Source of the DNA: HKST-UBA85 sp035654775
GTDB taxonomy: Bacteria; Bacteroidota; Bacteroidia; Flavobacteriales; Flavobacteriaceae
DNA length: 52,395 nucleotides
NCBI GenBank assembly: GCA_035654775.1
Contig: DASRWB010000063.1
Span: 1-52,395 of the forward strand
Direction: 5' to 3'
How positions within the stretch are numbered: the stretch's first letter is position 1; the number at the start of each line of letters is the position of its first letter. Made by a program: the position numbers and the translations under genes. The notes beneath the pieces are model-generated. The model made no database searches. It was not told the origin of the DNA and worked only from the letters and a program-made list of their open reading frames with translations. Shown here piece by piece: positions 1 to 9,175 of the stretch.

Positions 1-851
1 TAACCGAAGTAAAAAATAGCTTTTTTAAATCCAACCATTGGTCCCAGGTTTAGCGGCTTCAGCAATTGATCATTTAGGTATCGGTAGGAAATTCCGCCCC
101 ATAAATAATCATCATTTTTGTTGTACAATCTTGCCTTGAAATTAATGTCGGTACTGGAACGACCATCACTGGCATATAACTGATAAAAAACAGAAGGTTC
201 AAATTCCAGCATTTTGTTGGTCTTTGATCTAAAGGTATAGCCTGAATACAATTGAAAGTTTAAAAGCAGATAAGGTTCCGCAACCCTAATATCTTCATCT
301 ACGTTTTTGTTTAGGATGTTGTTTGCATTTAAGCTAATCCAAAACCTTTCAAATCTATAAAGTGCACCAATGTCAAAGTTGCTGTTGGTTGATCTTCTGT
401 CATCCGTTACAAAAGGGTCAATGGTTGGATTTTCATAAGTAGTTTCAAAGTTTGCTATATCTATTCTAAAATGGTTAAAGTTATACGAAATCCCTAAAGA
501 TAAATATTGTTCTGAAGTATAGTCTAGTATTAAATGATGTGCAAAAGATATTTTTCCACCTTTTTGTATTGTGTTACCGTTTCTATCGTTATAGAATGAT
601 AGTCCAACTCCAGAACGATCAGCAATTCTAATATCCCCGTAAATGGACTGGTTGTCAGGTGCATTTTTAATGCCAACCCACTGGGTTAACCCATTGGCTC
701 TAATTTTCAGGTTATCGCCTATTCCGGCAAATGTAGGTGACACCACAAAATCGTTATCGGCCAGATATTGGGTCCAAACCGGCAGATTTAACTCTTGCCC
801 GAAAGTACTTAGGCTAAAGGCACATGCAATATATAGAATTACTTTTTTCAT
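1..851 (-). CDS. sprF: PorP/SprF family T9SS outer-membrane protein, SprF-like (3' end beyond window)
   Basis: The reading frame opens at ATG 849-851 and is still open at position 1, giving about 283 visible residues. It starts with a signal peptide (MKKVILYIACAFSLSTFGQE) and continues with alternating beta-strand sequence. The region SPTFAGIGDNLKIRANGLTQ is typical of the PorP/SprF family. These proteins are predicted outer-membrane barrels. In Flavobacterium johnsoniae SprF is needed to put the adhesin SprB on the cell surface. Here the gene lies 36 bases downstream of a SprB-like giant gene on the same strand, as sprF does. The specific role is inferred from this synteny; family membership is clear. 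The C-terminus is not visible. Confidence 0.85.
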   Translation of the reverse strand, partial: MKKVILYIACAFSLSTFGQELNLPVWTQYLADNDFVVSPTFAGIGDNLKIRANGLTQWVGIKNAPDNQSIYGDIRIADRSGVGLSFYNDRNGNTIQKGGKISFAHHLILDYTSEQYLSLGISYNFNHFRIDIANFETTYENPTIDPFVTDDRRSTNSNFDIGALYRFERFWISLNANNILNKNVDEDIRVAEPYLLLNFQLYSGYTFRSKTNKMLEFEPSVFYQLYASDGRSSTDINFKARLYNKNDDYLWGGISYRYLNDQLLKPLNLGPMVGFKKAIFYFG

Positions 852-887
852 TGTTTTTTACTCTTTAGTTGATTGAGGTTTGGCATT

Positions 888-3800
888 TTATCTGTATAAG
901 GTAAAGTGTCCAACAAATTCGCGTTTATCTGTACTGTCGTTTAATTTTACTACATACCAGTAATCTCCTGTGGGAAGTTCTTTGCCTTCATATTTTCCAT
1001 CCCATTTTTGGTTCACTCCTAAAGTTGCCACTTTACGACCGTATCTGTCAAAAATATCAAAGGTCATTTTTCCGTATTGCATGGCACATCCCGGACCCCA
1101 TTCGTCTTGAACGCCGTCGCCATTTGGAGTAAAATAGTTTGGTATACATACATCTATATACTCAAAATAACCGGCAGCTTCTACCATACAACCATAACCG
1201 TCGGTTACCGATACTGTATATTCTGCAGATTCATAAATGGTGAAGACGTTTGTACTTCCATAGGGTTCGCCATTGAGCATAAATTCATAGTCACCGTCAC
1301 CACCGGATACAACGGCTACAATTTGGTTCAACTCACCTTCTTCCAAGGTAATTGATAAAGGTTCGTATACAGGAATATCAAAGAAATCGGTTCCTTGAAT
1401 ACAGCCATTGACATGTCTAACATCTATGTAATTGTCCATTCCGGCAGGAAGGTTAACAAATACATTGCTGGATTGAAATGGTCCACCGTTGAGTGAGTAT
1501 TCTAAATCTGAAGCATTTAACTCATCATTCACCTTAACAGTAACCGTATTTGACAACGAATTGTTGTCACAGCTAAATTCTACAATCAATTCAGGCTCAA
1601 TTAATACCGAAGGCGGAAATGTAATATTCCATTCCGACTCACAGCCTTGACTATCTCGTATGTACACAATATGGTCGCCACCGGCCAATGCTGTAAAATC
1701 AAAAACAGATTGTGTTGCTGTTCCTGTGGTATACGGACCGTCATAGTTATCAAGACTTACACTATACGGAAGACTTCCACCGGAAATCTCTATACTAAAC
1801 TCTCCATCCATATCTCCACTACAGGTTTCAGGGAACATAGAACCCGGAACAATAGTAATAATAACCGGTTCCGGTTCAGCAATCGTAAAGTCATGAATCA
1901 GATAGCATCCCAATTCATCCTGAACAATAACCTCATACGTTCCGGGTGCCAGATTTTCAAAAATGTTACTCTCAAAAAACTGGTCAAGCTGTGGAGAAAT
2001 AGCATATTTAATTGTTCCGGTTCCACCGTTTGCTTGTATTTCTAGAACGCCATCATTTTCTCCTGTACAGGTAACATCCGTTACTAAAAATGTAGCGTCC
2101 AGAGGATTGACCGGTTCTGTAATAGTTACAGAAATTGAAGCATTACAATCTTCGCTATCCACTTGTACTACATAAGTGCCTGCAACCAATTCGGTAAATA
2201 CGCCGGGGCTATTTTGTGTAGCCGGAATTGTATTTCCTAGAGTATCTTCTAAGGTATATACATAATTTCCTAAACCTCCTTGCGCCGAAGCTACAATTAC
2301 ACCTGTATTATCTCCGGTACAATTTATAGTAGGATTAGTTGTCTCTAAATTAATTTCTAACACCGGTATTTCTTCTATTGTAATTTCATTAGAAACAACC
2401 GATGTGCATCCGTTAGCATCTTGTACATAATAACTATGCGTTCCAACAGAAACAGGAAACGTTACTGATGAAGCAAATGCACCTAAAACTGTTGTAAAAT
2501 TTGGATCTTCACTATACGTGTAAGGTGCAGTACCACCAGTTGCACTCAATGTTAAAGTGGCTTCATTTAAACACGTTTGCGTAGAAGCTGTTACCAAATC
2601 TACATCTATCTCTGTTGGTTGGTCAATAATAATGTTGGCAGAAGTCAACTCGCAACCAAAACCATCGGTAATTGTTACTGTGTAAGTACCAGCACCTAAA
2701 TCAGTAAACACATTAGTCGTTTGGGGTCCAGACGAGCTAGGTATTGGTAGAATAGTGTTTAATGTATAAATATAATTACTTCCTTGTCCACCCGTTACAT
2801 TATCAATTGTTATTGAGGCGTTTTGATCGCCAAAACAAGTCAATAAGGTAGTACTTGGAGTAAAAGTGGCACTAATAGGTGTTGGCTCTACCAAACTCAC
2901 ATCCACAGAATCAACACAACCACCGTCATCCATAACATTTACTGTATAATTTCCAGCCGAAAGATTAGTAAAAGTTCCGTTAGAAGAATATGCTATGTTT
3001 ATTGCTCCGGTTAATTCATACATATAATTACCCCAACCGCCACTGGCTGTTGCGGTAATGGTTCCACTATTATTATTACAAGTGACATTTGATGTTTCAG
3101 TTGCAGACAACAATAAAGGTTCTGCAGGCGAAACAATAACAACATCGGTAGTAGCAAGACAGTACGGACTAGCCGTTTGAATAACATTTACCGTATATTC
3201 TCCGGCATTTAATCCCGAAACTGTTATGGGGTTGGTTGATGTATTAGCAGCAACAATTCCAGTTACAGAAACACCCAGACTATCAAATACTTCATAAGTA
3301 TAAGGACCTGAATATCCGCTAACATTTAGCTCAAATTCACCTGAATTATCACCAAAACAAGTAACCGAAGTAGGTGTTGTATCAAGAATAGGTTGAACTG
3401 CCGTTGGTAAAGAAATTGTAGTTTCTTCTGTACACAGTGTAATTGTATCAGTTATTGTTATTGTATAAATTCCTGAAGGCACACCTGAAAACTCATTTCC
3501 GGACAAACTTACAGATGGCGGGCTAGGGTTAATGGCATAAGAATAGTTGCCAGAACCACCTATTCCGGTTATGGTAATGACTCCATCATTATCATTACAT
3601 GTAGGTGCCGCAGTAAGGCTTGGTATTGCACTTAATGGTGGCTCTATAGTTACAGTAACTATATTTCCGCAACCGTTGGCATCATTTATTTCAACCGTAT
3701 GTGTACCGGAATATAAATTGGCAACAGTAAATGGTGGTGTTTGTGTTTGGAAAGCACCTCCATCAATACTAAAACTGTAGGGAGCTACTCCCGGATTTGC

Positions 3801-6800
3801 TAATTCTACATCAATTTCAAAATTCCCTTCAGTGGCTGTACATGAATTGGAAAGAGTTGCCGCTACTGTAGGTTCAGGATCCATTGGCAGTATTATATTG
3901 CTTGAAACTATACATTCATAAGCATCCATTACATGAGCATAATAATTTCCTGCATCTACATTAAACACACTTGTTGAAGACCATGAAGAATCATTAGGCA
4001 ATGGTGTTGATGGGCTTGATGTTAATTGATACTGATATGGTGGTGTACCCTCATGACCTATAATACTGATAACTCCTGAATTGGGATTACAGTTGGCATT
4101 TTTATCTACAGTTACGGTTATGTTCAGCGGGTTTTGTGATTCTGTAATATTAAATGGAACTGTGACAATACTGCACCCAGCATTCGGACCGGAAGTTTCA
4201 GTGATAAGCACATAGTAATTTCCAAAAGGCAATGGCCCTAAATTATTAACAATAAGTGTATTCCCTGCCGGAACTGTTCCTGAACCACTAACTCCCGTAG
4301 ACACTAAAGATAATGTATCAAAAATTTCGTAAGTAATATCGGTATCAACCCCATAAACACTATTCACATTAAATGACACATTGCCATCTGCATTACCCGT
4401 ACAAGTTATATTACTGGCATTAACTGCTGTTGCTGTTAATGTTGAATTTGTGGGAATAGGTGATGTTGCCGGTTCATAATAACTACAATTTGTAGAAGCA
4501 TCAAAAACGATAAATGTATAGGTTACTCCCGGAGTTAATCCGGTAAATGTTGCCGATTGACTACCAGGTGAATCTTCAGGTATCCAGGCACCGGGTGGAT
4601 TTGGATAAACTGATGAAACTCCCTGATAAATACTGAAATAAAAAGGACCTGTACTACTTAATGAAGATCCAACCGCTACAAGTGCTTGTCCTCCGGATAA
4701 ACAATCTGCCGTTACAGATACGGAAATATCTAAATCAGTAGGCGGTGAAGCAACCAAAACGTTCTGTTCTAAAACTGAACATCCATTTGCATCAATTACA
4801 TTAATCTGATAATACCCAAAATCAACCACATCAAAACTTACTGAGGTCGAGCCGGTAGCATTAAATTCGGAATTGCTGTATCCGTTGGTTCCGGTTACAT
4901 AGTAATTGTAAGGCGCTGTTCCTCCACTAACATTATCAATAATTATAGACCCTTGAGAAACACCACTAGCAGAACAAAATATATCTACAGCGTGGTAGTT
5001 TACCGTTATTGGGTCAGGTTCATCAATATTGATTACTTGGGTTGTTGAACACATTTTTGAATCGGTAATGGTAATGGTATAATCACCCGCCGGTAAACCT
5101 GAAGTTTGTGTTCCATAATTAACACCTGTTGTATCATTATTCACATTAATAGAAAATGGTGGAGTTCCTGAATTGGGGTCAATAGTTACATCAATTGCTC
5201 CGTTTGAATCCCCATTACACAATATTGGCTGCGTTTGTACTACCGCAGTTAAAGCCGGTGGAATTATTGGCATAACTGTTAGCACTTGTGATTCAGAAAT
5301 ACACCCATTTGCATCTATTATTTGAAATTGATAAGTTCCTGCATTTGATGTTGAATATGTAAATGAAGTTCCTGTAGAACCAAGCGATGTGTATGAACCT
5401 CCATTAAATGATACTGCATAGGTATACGGTCCGGTACTACCTGTAATAGTACCTGATATCAAGGCATCGGGAGTTGCTGTACAATCTAAATCTTCTGTTA
5501 AAACCACATTAACTGAAGCTATGGGTAACGGGTCTATAGTATATGTTTCACTATAGACACAGCCGTATTCATCTCTAACCTGAAACGTATAGGTTCCCGG
5601 AGTCAATCCGGAAAATGAATTAGAGGATTGGTACGGTGTAGCTGCTGCTACAGGAGCCAAAATTTGATACTCCATGTTACCATATCCACCAGTTATATTT
5701 GTTATTGTTACTGTCGAAGTGTTTGCAGGACATGTTAATGGAGTATGAATTAAATCCATATCTGATGGAGGATTTAAAGGGTCAATCGTAATGCTGTTTG
5801 TAATAAAGGTACAACCACTGGCATCTTGAATAGTAACTGTATACGTTCCATTAGTAAGACCTGAGAATGTATTACCGGATTGAAAGTTGATTCCATCCAA
5901 GCTAAACATATAAGGTGGCGTTCCACCAGATACACCTGTAACCGTAATAGTTGCTTCTTCATCACAGGTTAGTGGTGCAGCTAATGTAGCTGTTCCTGTT
6001 ATTGGTGGAGCTGCAGTAATAGTTATAGTTTGCGGATCAGTAGAACATACTGAGTTCCCTATTGAATACTGAACAACCACATCATAATTCCCAGCGGAAA
6101 GATCAGTAAATACAGACGAATCAAAAAATGTTACACCTCCATCAATACTATAAAGCAACGTGTTTCCATTTGCATTTGTAACATTAATGGTTATGGCACC
6201 ATTTGAAGTGTCTGTACATAAAATATTTGTTTGAGAAATTGTAAATTCAGGTTCTAGGATTGCATCTACAGTAATACTAGTTGAAGCTTCACAATTGTTA
6301 ATATCTATTACGGTAATATTGTAGACTCCGGGATCTGTAACTGTTATCTCGGGATGAGTTTGAAAATCAGTAGTACTGTTAACATAGTAGTAATACGGTG
6401 GAGTTCCTCCTTCGGGGTATATTGTTATTGCACCATCTGTACAAGTTAATGGCGTAGTTAAAGCAGCCGTTACGGTTAGTAATGGTGGTTGAATTATTTC
6501 AAAATCTTCTGTGTAAAAACACCCGTCGTCTGTGCTAACATTTATTGTATAATTACCCGCATTTAAGGATGAAAATTGATAATCACTAGCCATGGTAGGA
6601 CCAATATTGTCTATCAATACACTGCCTTGATAAATGCTATAATAATACTGAGGTAAAGCATCATTTATAGCAACATGAATACTTCCTGTTTCTCCATAGC
6701 ATTCAGGTTGAGTGAGATTGGTATCTACTGTAAAATCTCTTTCTCTGACAAAAACATTTGGAGTTTCAAAGATACAAGGGTTGGTATCAACACCTATTTG

Positions 6801-9110
6801 TCTAATATATATTATATAGTATCCGGGCGCGTTTACTGTAAATACATTACTGGATTGGTAATTTACACCATCTATACTGTACTCGTATCCACTAGGCACA
6901 CCATTTACTGTAATTTGCCCCGGAGTATTACATAAAATATCCTGAGCTACAGCCGTTGGGTTTAACAGGTTTTGGTAAACATTAAAATAGAAAATACTGT
7001 AACATCCACCGGGATAATTTATTACAATTCTAAATTGTCCGGATGTATTGGCTGTAAAATTAGGTCCGGTACCTACCTGATTCCAGGTACAATCCGGATT
7101 TTCGTTTGCACAATCGTCTATACCTACAGGTGCACAGCTAGTTTCATCTAATTGTTCCCATATAATTGAAGTAGCATCACTGATTCCGGTAGTAATTTCT
7201 CTTGTGTCATTGGCTCCACAAAGGAATATTTTTGGGAGTTCTTCACCGTCATTAGGGCAAATAGAAACCACATCTGCAAATGGAATAATAGGGTTTGTTG
7301 TAGTCGTTCCATAAAGTACTACGTGAATAATTTCTTCAATAGAAATACAAGTTGCTGCTGCCGTATTGGTTACATAGTAAGTTCCTACTTCTGTAGCTGT
7401 AAAGGTTTGCCCTGTTCCAATTACCGGGCTTCCTGTTGGGCTTGTAGACCATGAATAAGAGTCGTATCCTGCAGCTGCGGTCAGTACTACACTGCTTCCG
7501 CAAAGCACTTCTTCTCTTTCAAAATCACAGTTTGTAATGTCTACCAAGAAATTAGTAGGTTGCGGTGTGCTAAAACATTCTAACTCTACATAACTAGCTT
7601 GTTCTTCCACAGTAATTCCACTAATGTTTCCGGTATAGGTTGCAAAAGCTTGATTCATTATTTGATTTGAACAAGCTTGGCTTAAATCGTAACAATTGGA
7701 AACAATTTGAACAGGGATACGAATAACAAATGTTGGGTCACCATATTCCACAGAGTCATCAGGAATACTAAACACAATGGTTCTTGTATCGGGATCATAA
7801 GATAGTAATGAAGCACCACCAGAGTTGGTATAATCTATACTTGAAGGGTCAAAAATTATGTTATCAGGCAAAATATCTGTAATCGTAAAATCAGTAATCC
7901 CTTCATTGCCTGTGTTTTGATAACTTATTTCATAGAATAAGTTTTGTCCAAGTATAACATCGTCGCCGTTTATATCATTTCCAAATTCGTCTTCCACCGT
8001 TTTAACCAATGTAATTTCTGGTGAAATCACATCTACTGCAAAGGCACTAAAAAAGGCAAAAATTGGGTCGGCTTGTCCTCTAGCAACCTGCAGTGTAAAT
8101 GAGGCATCGGTAGCTCCGTTTACTATATACTCAGGCTCAGAATTGAATATTTCAAGCATTCCGGTGTCGTAGCCTAGTGTATTTGTACCGGATGGATTTC
8201 TGGGGTAGGACACTCCGTTATAGTTTTCAATTACGGAAGCAAAAAATCGGTTTGCGGGACCACGAAATGGTGTGGTTACCTCTTTTCCGTTAATTTCGAG
8301 TTTTGTTGCTCTTTTGGTTTTATCTCCATCTAGAGTTGCATAGGCAAATTGCAAATCGATGTTTCCGGCCGGTGGTGTCATAAATCCGTCCACGGGAACC
8401 TCAACGTAATGACCGTCGTATATGTGGCTAAATCCATCGAATGTGGTAAAAGACTTGGTATGTAGGTTTGGATCTTCGTAAATTACAAAAAGCGTCCATC
8501 CTGCGGATAAGCCTGTGGAATAATTACTTCCTTCACTGGACAGTACATTGGCTACTGTATAGGTTCCGGTAATGTCTGTCATTCCTTGTAGTAAGCTGGT
8601 TACATTGGCATAACATGCATAAGGTGTATTTCCGGGTTCACCATTTTCAGAAACAATAGGATCTACTATAGCATCGTATATTAAGGTTCCATTTATATCT
8701 GTATATGTACTACTTTCAGGAGTTTTGAATTTTACATTTGTCATGTTTGATCTGTCACCGCTTTGTAACATTGCGCCCCAATACAATGCTGCGTAAGCTA
8801 CAGCATAACAATCTGTAGGCGAGCCATCTTCGTGGTCTCGCAAAATAAGATCTGCGCTACTCGAGCTAAAGGTAGAAGGATCACTGTCAATATCAATATA
8901 CTGCATAGTGACCATGTCATTGTCAATGTTATTGTTATTGTTTGGCAAATTGTCTACTCCAATAGTATTGTTACCAATAACCAGCATGCTTCCTTTTACT
9001 TCTATATTTTCTCTTATGCCCCAAGGTTGATAGGTTTGAGCCAAACCTGCGTAACCCAGTAGTAAGAACAATACAGCTAAGACGGTGTTTGTGTAAGTAG
9101 GTGTTTTCAT
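888..9110 (-). CDS. sprB: SprB-like giant repeat adhesin with T9SS type B C-terminal sorting domain
   Basis: This is a 2740-residue secreted protein with a signal peptide at about 1-24. Residues about 30-350 form an N-terminal module that includes the pattern W-x-L-x-V-x-YEDP followed by FTTFDGF near 205-226. A DUF11-like domain spans about 362-500, and Cys-containing Ig-like segments follow. From about 770 to 2640 there are roughly 22 degenerate SprB-type repeats, each with a leading Cys, a G-x-I/V strand, a GGxxPY-like turn and a Y-x-V-x-V-x-D-x-x-G-C end. The last 89 residues are a type B T9SS sorting domain (CHU_C/gliding type) with PNYFTPNGDGVQDEW. SprB carries gliding motility along the cell surface in F. 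johnsoniae, where it is several thousand residues longer. Position between a sprD-like and a sprF-like gene supports the assignment. An adhesin of the same architecture with another role cannot be excluded. Confidence 0.85.
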   Translation of the reverse strand: MKTPTYTNTVLAVLFLLLGYAGLAQTYQPWGIRENIEVKGSMLVIGNNTIGVDNLPNNNNNIDNDMVTMQYIDIDSDPSTFSSSSADLILRDHEDGSPTDCYAVAYAALYWGAMLQSGDRSNMTNVKFKTPESSTYTDINGTLIYDAIVDPIVSENGEPGNTPYACYANVTSLLQGMTDITGTYTVANVLSSEGSNYSTGLSAGWTLFVIYEDPNLHTKSFTTFDGFSHIYDGHYVEVPVDGFMTPPAGNIDLQFAYATLDGDKTKRATKLEINGKEVTTPFRGPANRFFASVIENYNGVSYPRNPSGTNTLGYDTGMLEIFNSEPEYIVNGATDASFTLQVARGQADPIFAFFSAFAVDVISPEITLVKTVEDEFGNDINGDDVILGQNLFYEISYQNTGNEGITDFTITDILPDNIIFDPSSIDYTNSGGASLLSYDPDTRTIVFSIPDDSVEYGDPTFVIRIPVQIVSNCYDLSQACSNQIMNQAFATYTGNISGITVEEQASYVELECFSTPQPTNFLVDITNCDFEREEVLCGSSVVLTAAAGYDSYSWSTSPTGSPVIGTGQTFTATEVGTYYVTNTAAATCISIEEIIHVVLYGTTTTNPIIPFADVVSICPNDGEELPKIFLCGANDTREITTGISDATSIIWEQLDETSCAPVGIDDCANENPDCTWNQVGTGPNFTANTSGQFRIVINYPGGCYSIFYFNVYQNLLNPTAVAQDILCNTPGQITVNGVPSGYEYSIDGVNYQSSNVFTVNAPGYYIIYIRQIGVDTNPCIFETPNVFVRERDFTVDTNLTQPECYGETGSIHVAINDALPQYYYSIYQGSVLIDNIGPTMASDYQFSSLNAGNYTINVSTDDGCFYTEDFEIIQPPLLTVTAALTTPLTCTDGAITIYPEGGTPPYYYYVNSTTDFQTHPEITVTDPGVYNITVIDINNCEASTSITVDAILEPEFTISQTNILCTDTSNGAITINVTNANGNTLLYSIDGGVTFFDSSVFTDLSAGNYDVVVQYSIGNSVCSTDPQTITITAAPPITGTATLAAPLTCDEEATITVTGVSGGTPPYMFSLDGINFQSGNTFSGLTNGTYTVTIQDASGCTFITNSITIDPLNPPSDMDLIHTPLTCPANTSTVTITNITGGYGNMEYQILAPVAAATPYQSSNSFSGLTPGTYTFQVRDEYGCVYSETYTIDPLPIASVNVVLTEDLDCTATPDALISGTITGSTGPYTYAVSFNGGSYTSLGSTGTSFTYSTSNAGTYQFQIIDANGCISESQVLTVMPIIPPALTAVVQTQPILCNGDSNGAIDVTIDPNSGTPPFSINVNNDTTGVNYGTQTSGLPAGDYTITITDSKMCSTTQVINIDEPDPITVNYHAVDIFCSASGVSQGSIIIDNVSGGTAPYNYYVTGTNGYSNSEFNATGSTSVSFDVVDFGYYQINVIDANGCSVLEQNVLVASPPTDLDISVSVTADCLSGGQALVAVGSSLSSTGPFYFSIYQGVSSVYPNPPGAWIPEDSPGSQSATFTGLTPGVTYTFIVFDASTNCSYYEPATSPIPTNSTLTATAVNASNITCTGNADGNVSFNVNSVYGVDTDITYEIFDTLSLVSTGVSGSGTVPAGNTLIVNNLGPLPFGNYYVLITETSGPNAGCSIVTVPFNITESQNPLNITVTVDKNANCNPNSGVISIIGHEGTPPYQYQLTSSPSTPLPNDSSWSSTSVFNVDAGNYYAHVMDAYECIVSSNIILPMDPEPTVAATLSNSCTATEGNFEIDVELANPGVAPYSFSIDGGAFQTQTPPFTVANLYSGTHTVEINDANGCGNIVTVTIEPPLSAIPSLTAAPTCNDNDGVITITGIGGSGNYSYAINPSPPSVSLSGNEFSGVPSGIYTITITDTITLCTEETTISLPTAVQPILDTTPTSVTCFGDNSGEFELNVSGYSGPYTYEVFDSLGVSVTGIVAANTSTNPITVSGLNAGEYTVNVIQTASPYCLATTDVVIVSPAEPLLLSATETSNVTCNNNSGTITATASGGWGNYMYELTGAINIAYSSNGTFTNLSAGNYTVNVMDDGGCVDSVDVSLVEPTPISATFTPSTTLLTCFGDQNASITIDNVTGGQGSNYIYTLNTILPIPSSSGPQTTNVFTDLGAGTYTVTITDGFGCELTSANIIIDQPTEIDVDLVTASTQTCLNEATLTLSATGGTAPYTYSEDPNFTTVLGAFASSVTFPVSVGTHSYYVQDANGCTSVVSNEITIEEIPVLEINLETTNPTINCTGDNTGVIVASAQGGLGNYVYTLEDTLGNTIPATQNSPGVFTELVAGTYVVQVDSEDCNASISVTITEPVNPLDATFLVTDVTCTGENDGVLEIQANGGTGTIKYAISPQLDQFFESNIFENLAPGTYEVIVQDELGCYLIHDFTIAEPEPVIITIVPGSMFPETCSGDMDGEFSIEISGGSLPYSVSLDNYDGPYTTGTATQSVFDFTALAGGDHIVYIRDSQGCESEWNITFPPSVLIEPELIVEFSCDNNSLSNTVTVKVNDELNASDLEYSLNGGPFQSSNVFVNLPAGMDNYIDVRHVNGCIQGTDFFDIPVYEPLSITLEEGELNQIVAVVSGGDGDYEFMLNGEPYGSTNVFTIYESAEYTVSVTDGYGCMVEAAGYFEYIDVCIPNYFTPNGDGVQDEWGPGCAMQYGKMTFDIFDRYGRKVATLGVNQKWDGKYEGKELPTGDYWYVVKLNDSTDKREFVGHFTLYR

Positions 9111-9175
9111 GGTGTTAAGTTTTGGTTTCTCTTTTTTATTTGGGGATAAAAAAGAGTGGTAAAAGTTTTTCTTTT

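Noticed and set aside
888..9110. Repeated DNA within the giant gene as a CRISPR or tandem-repeat array
   Set aside because: The repeats are protein-level, of unequal length and diverged at DNA level, with no uniform direct repeats and spacers.
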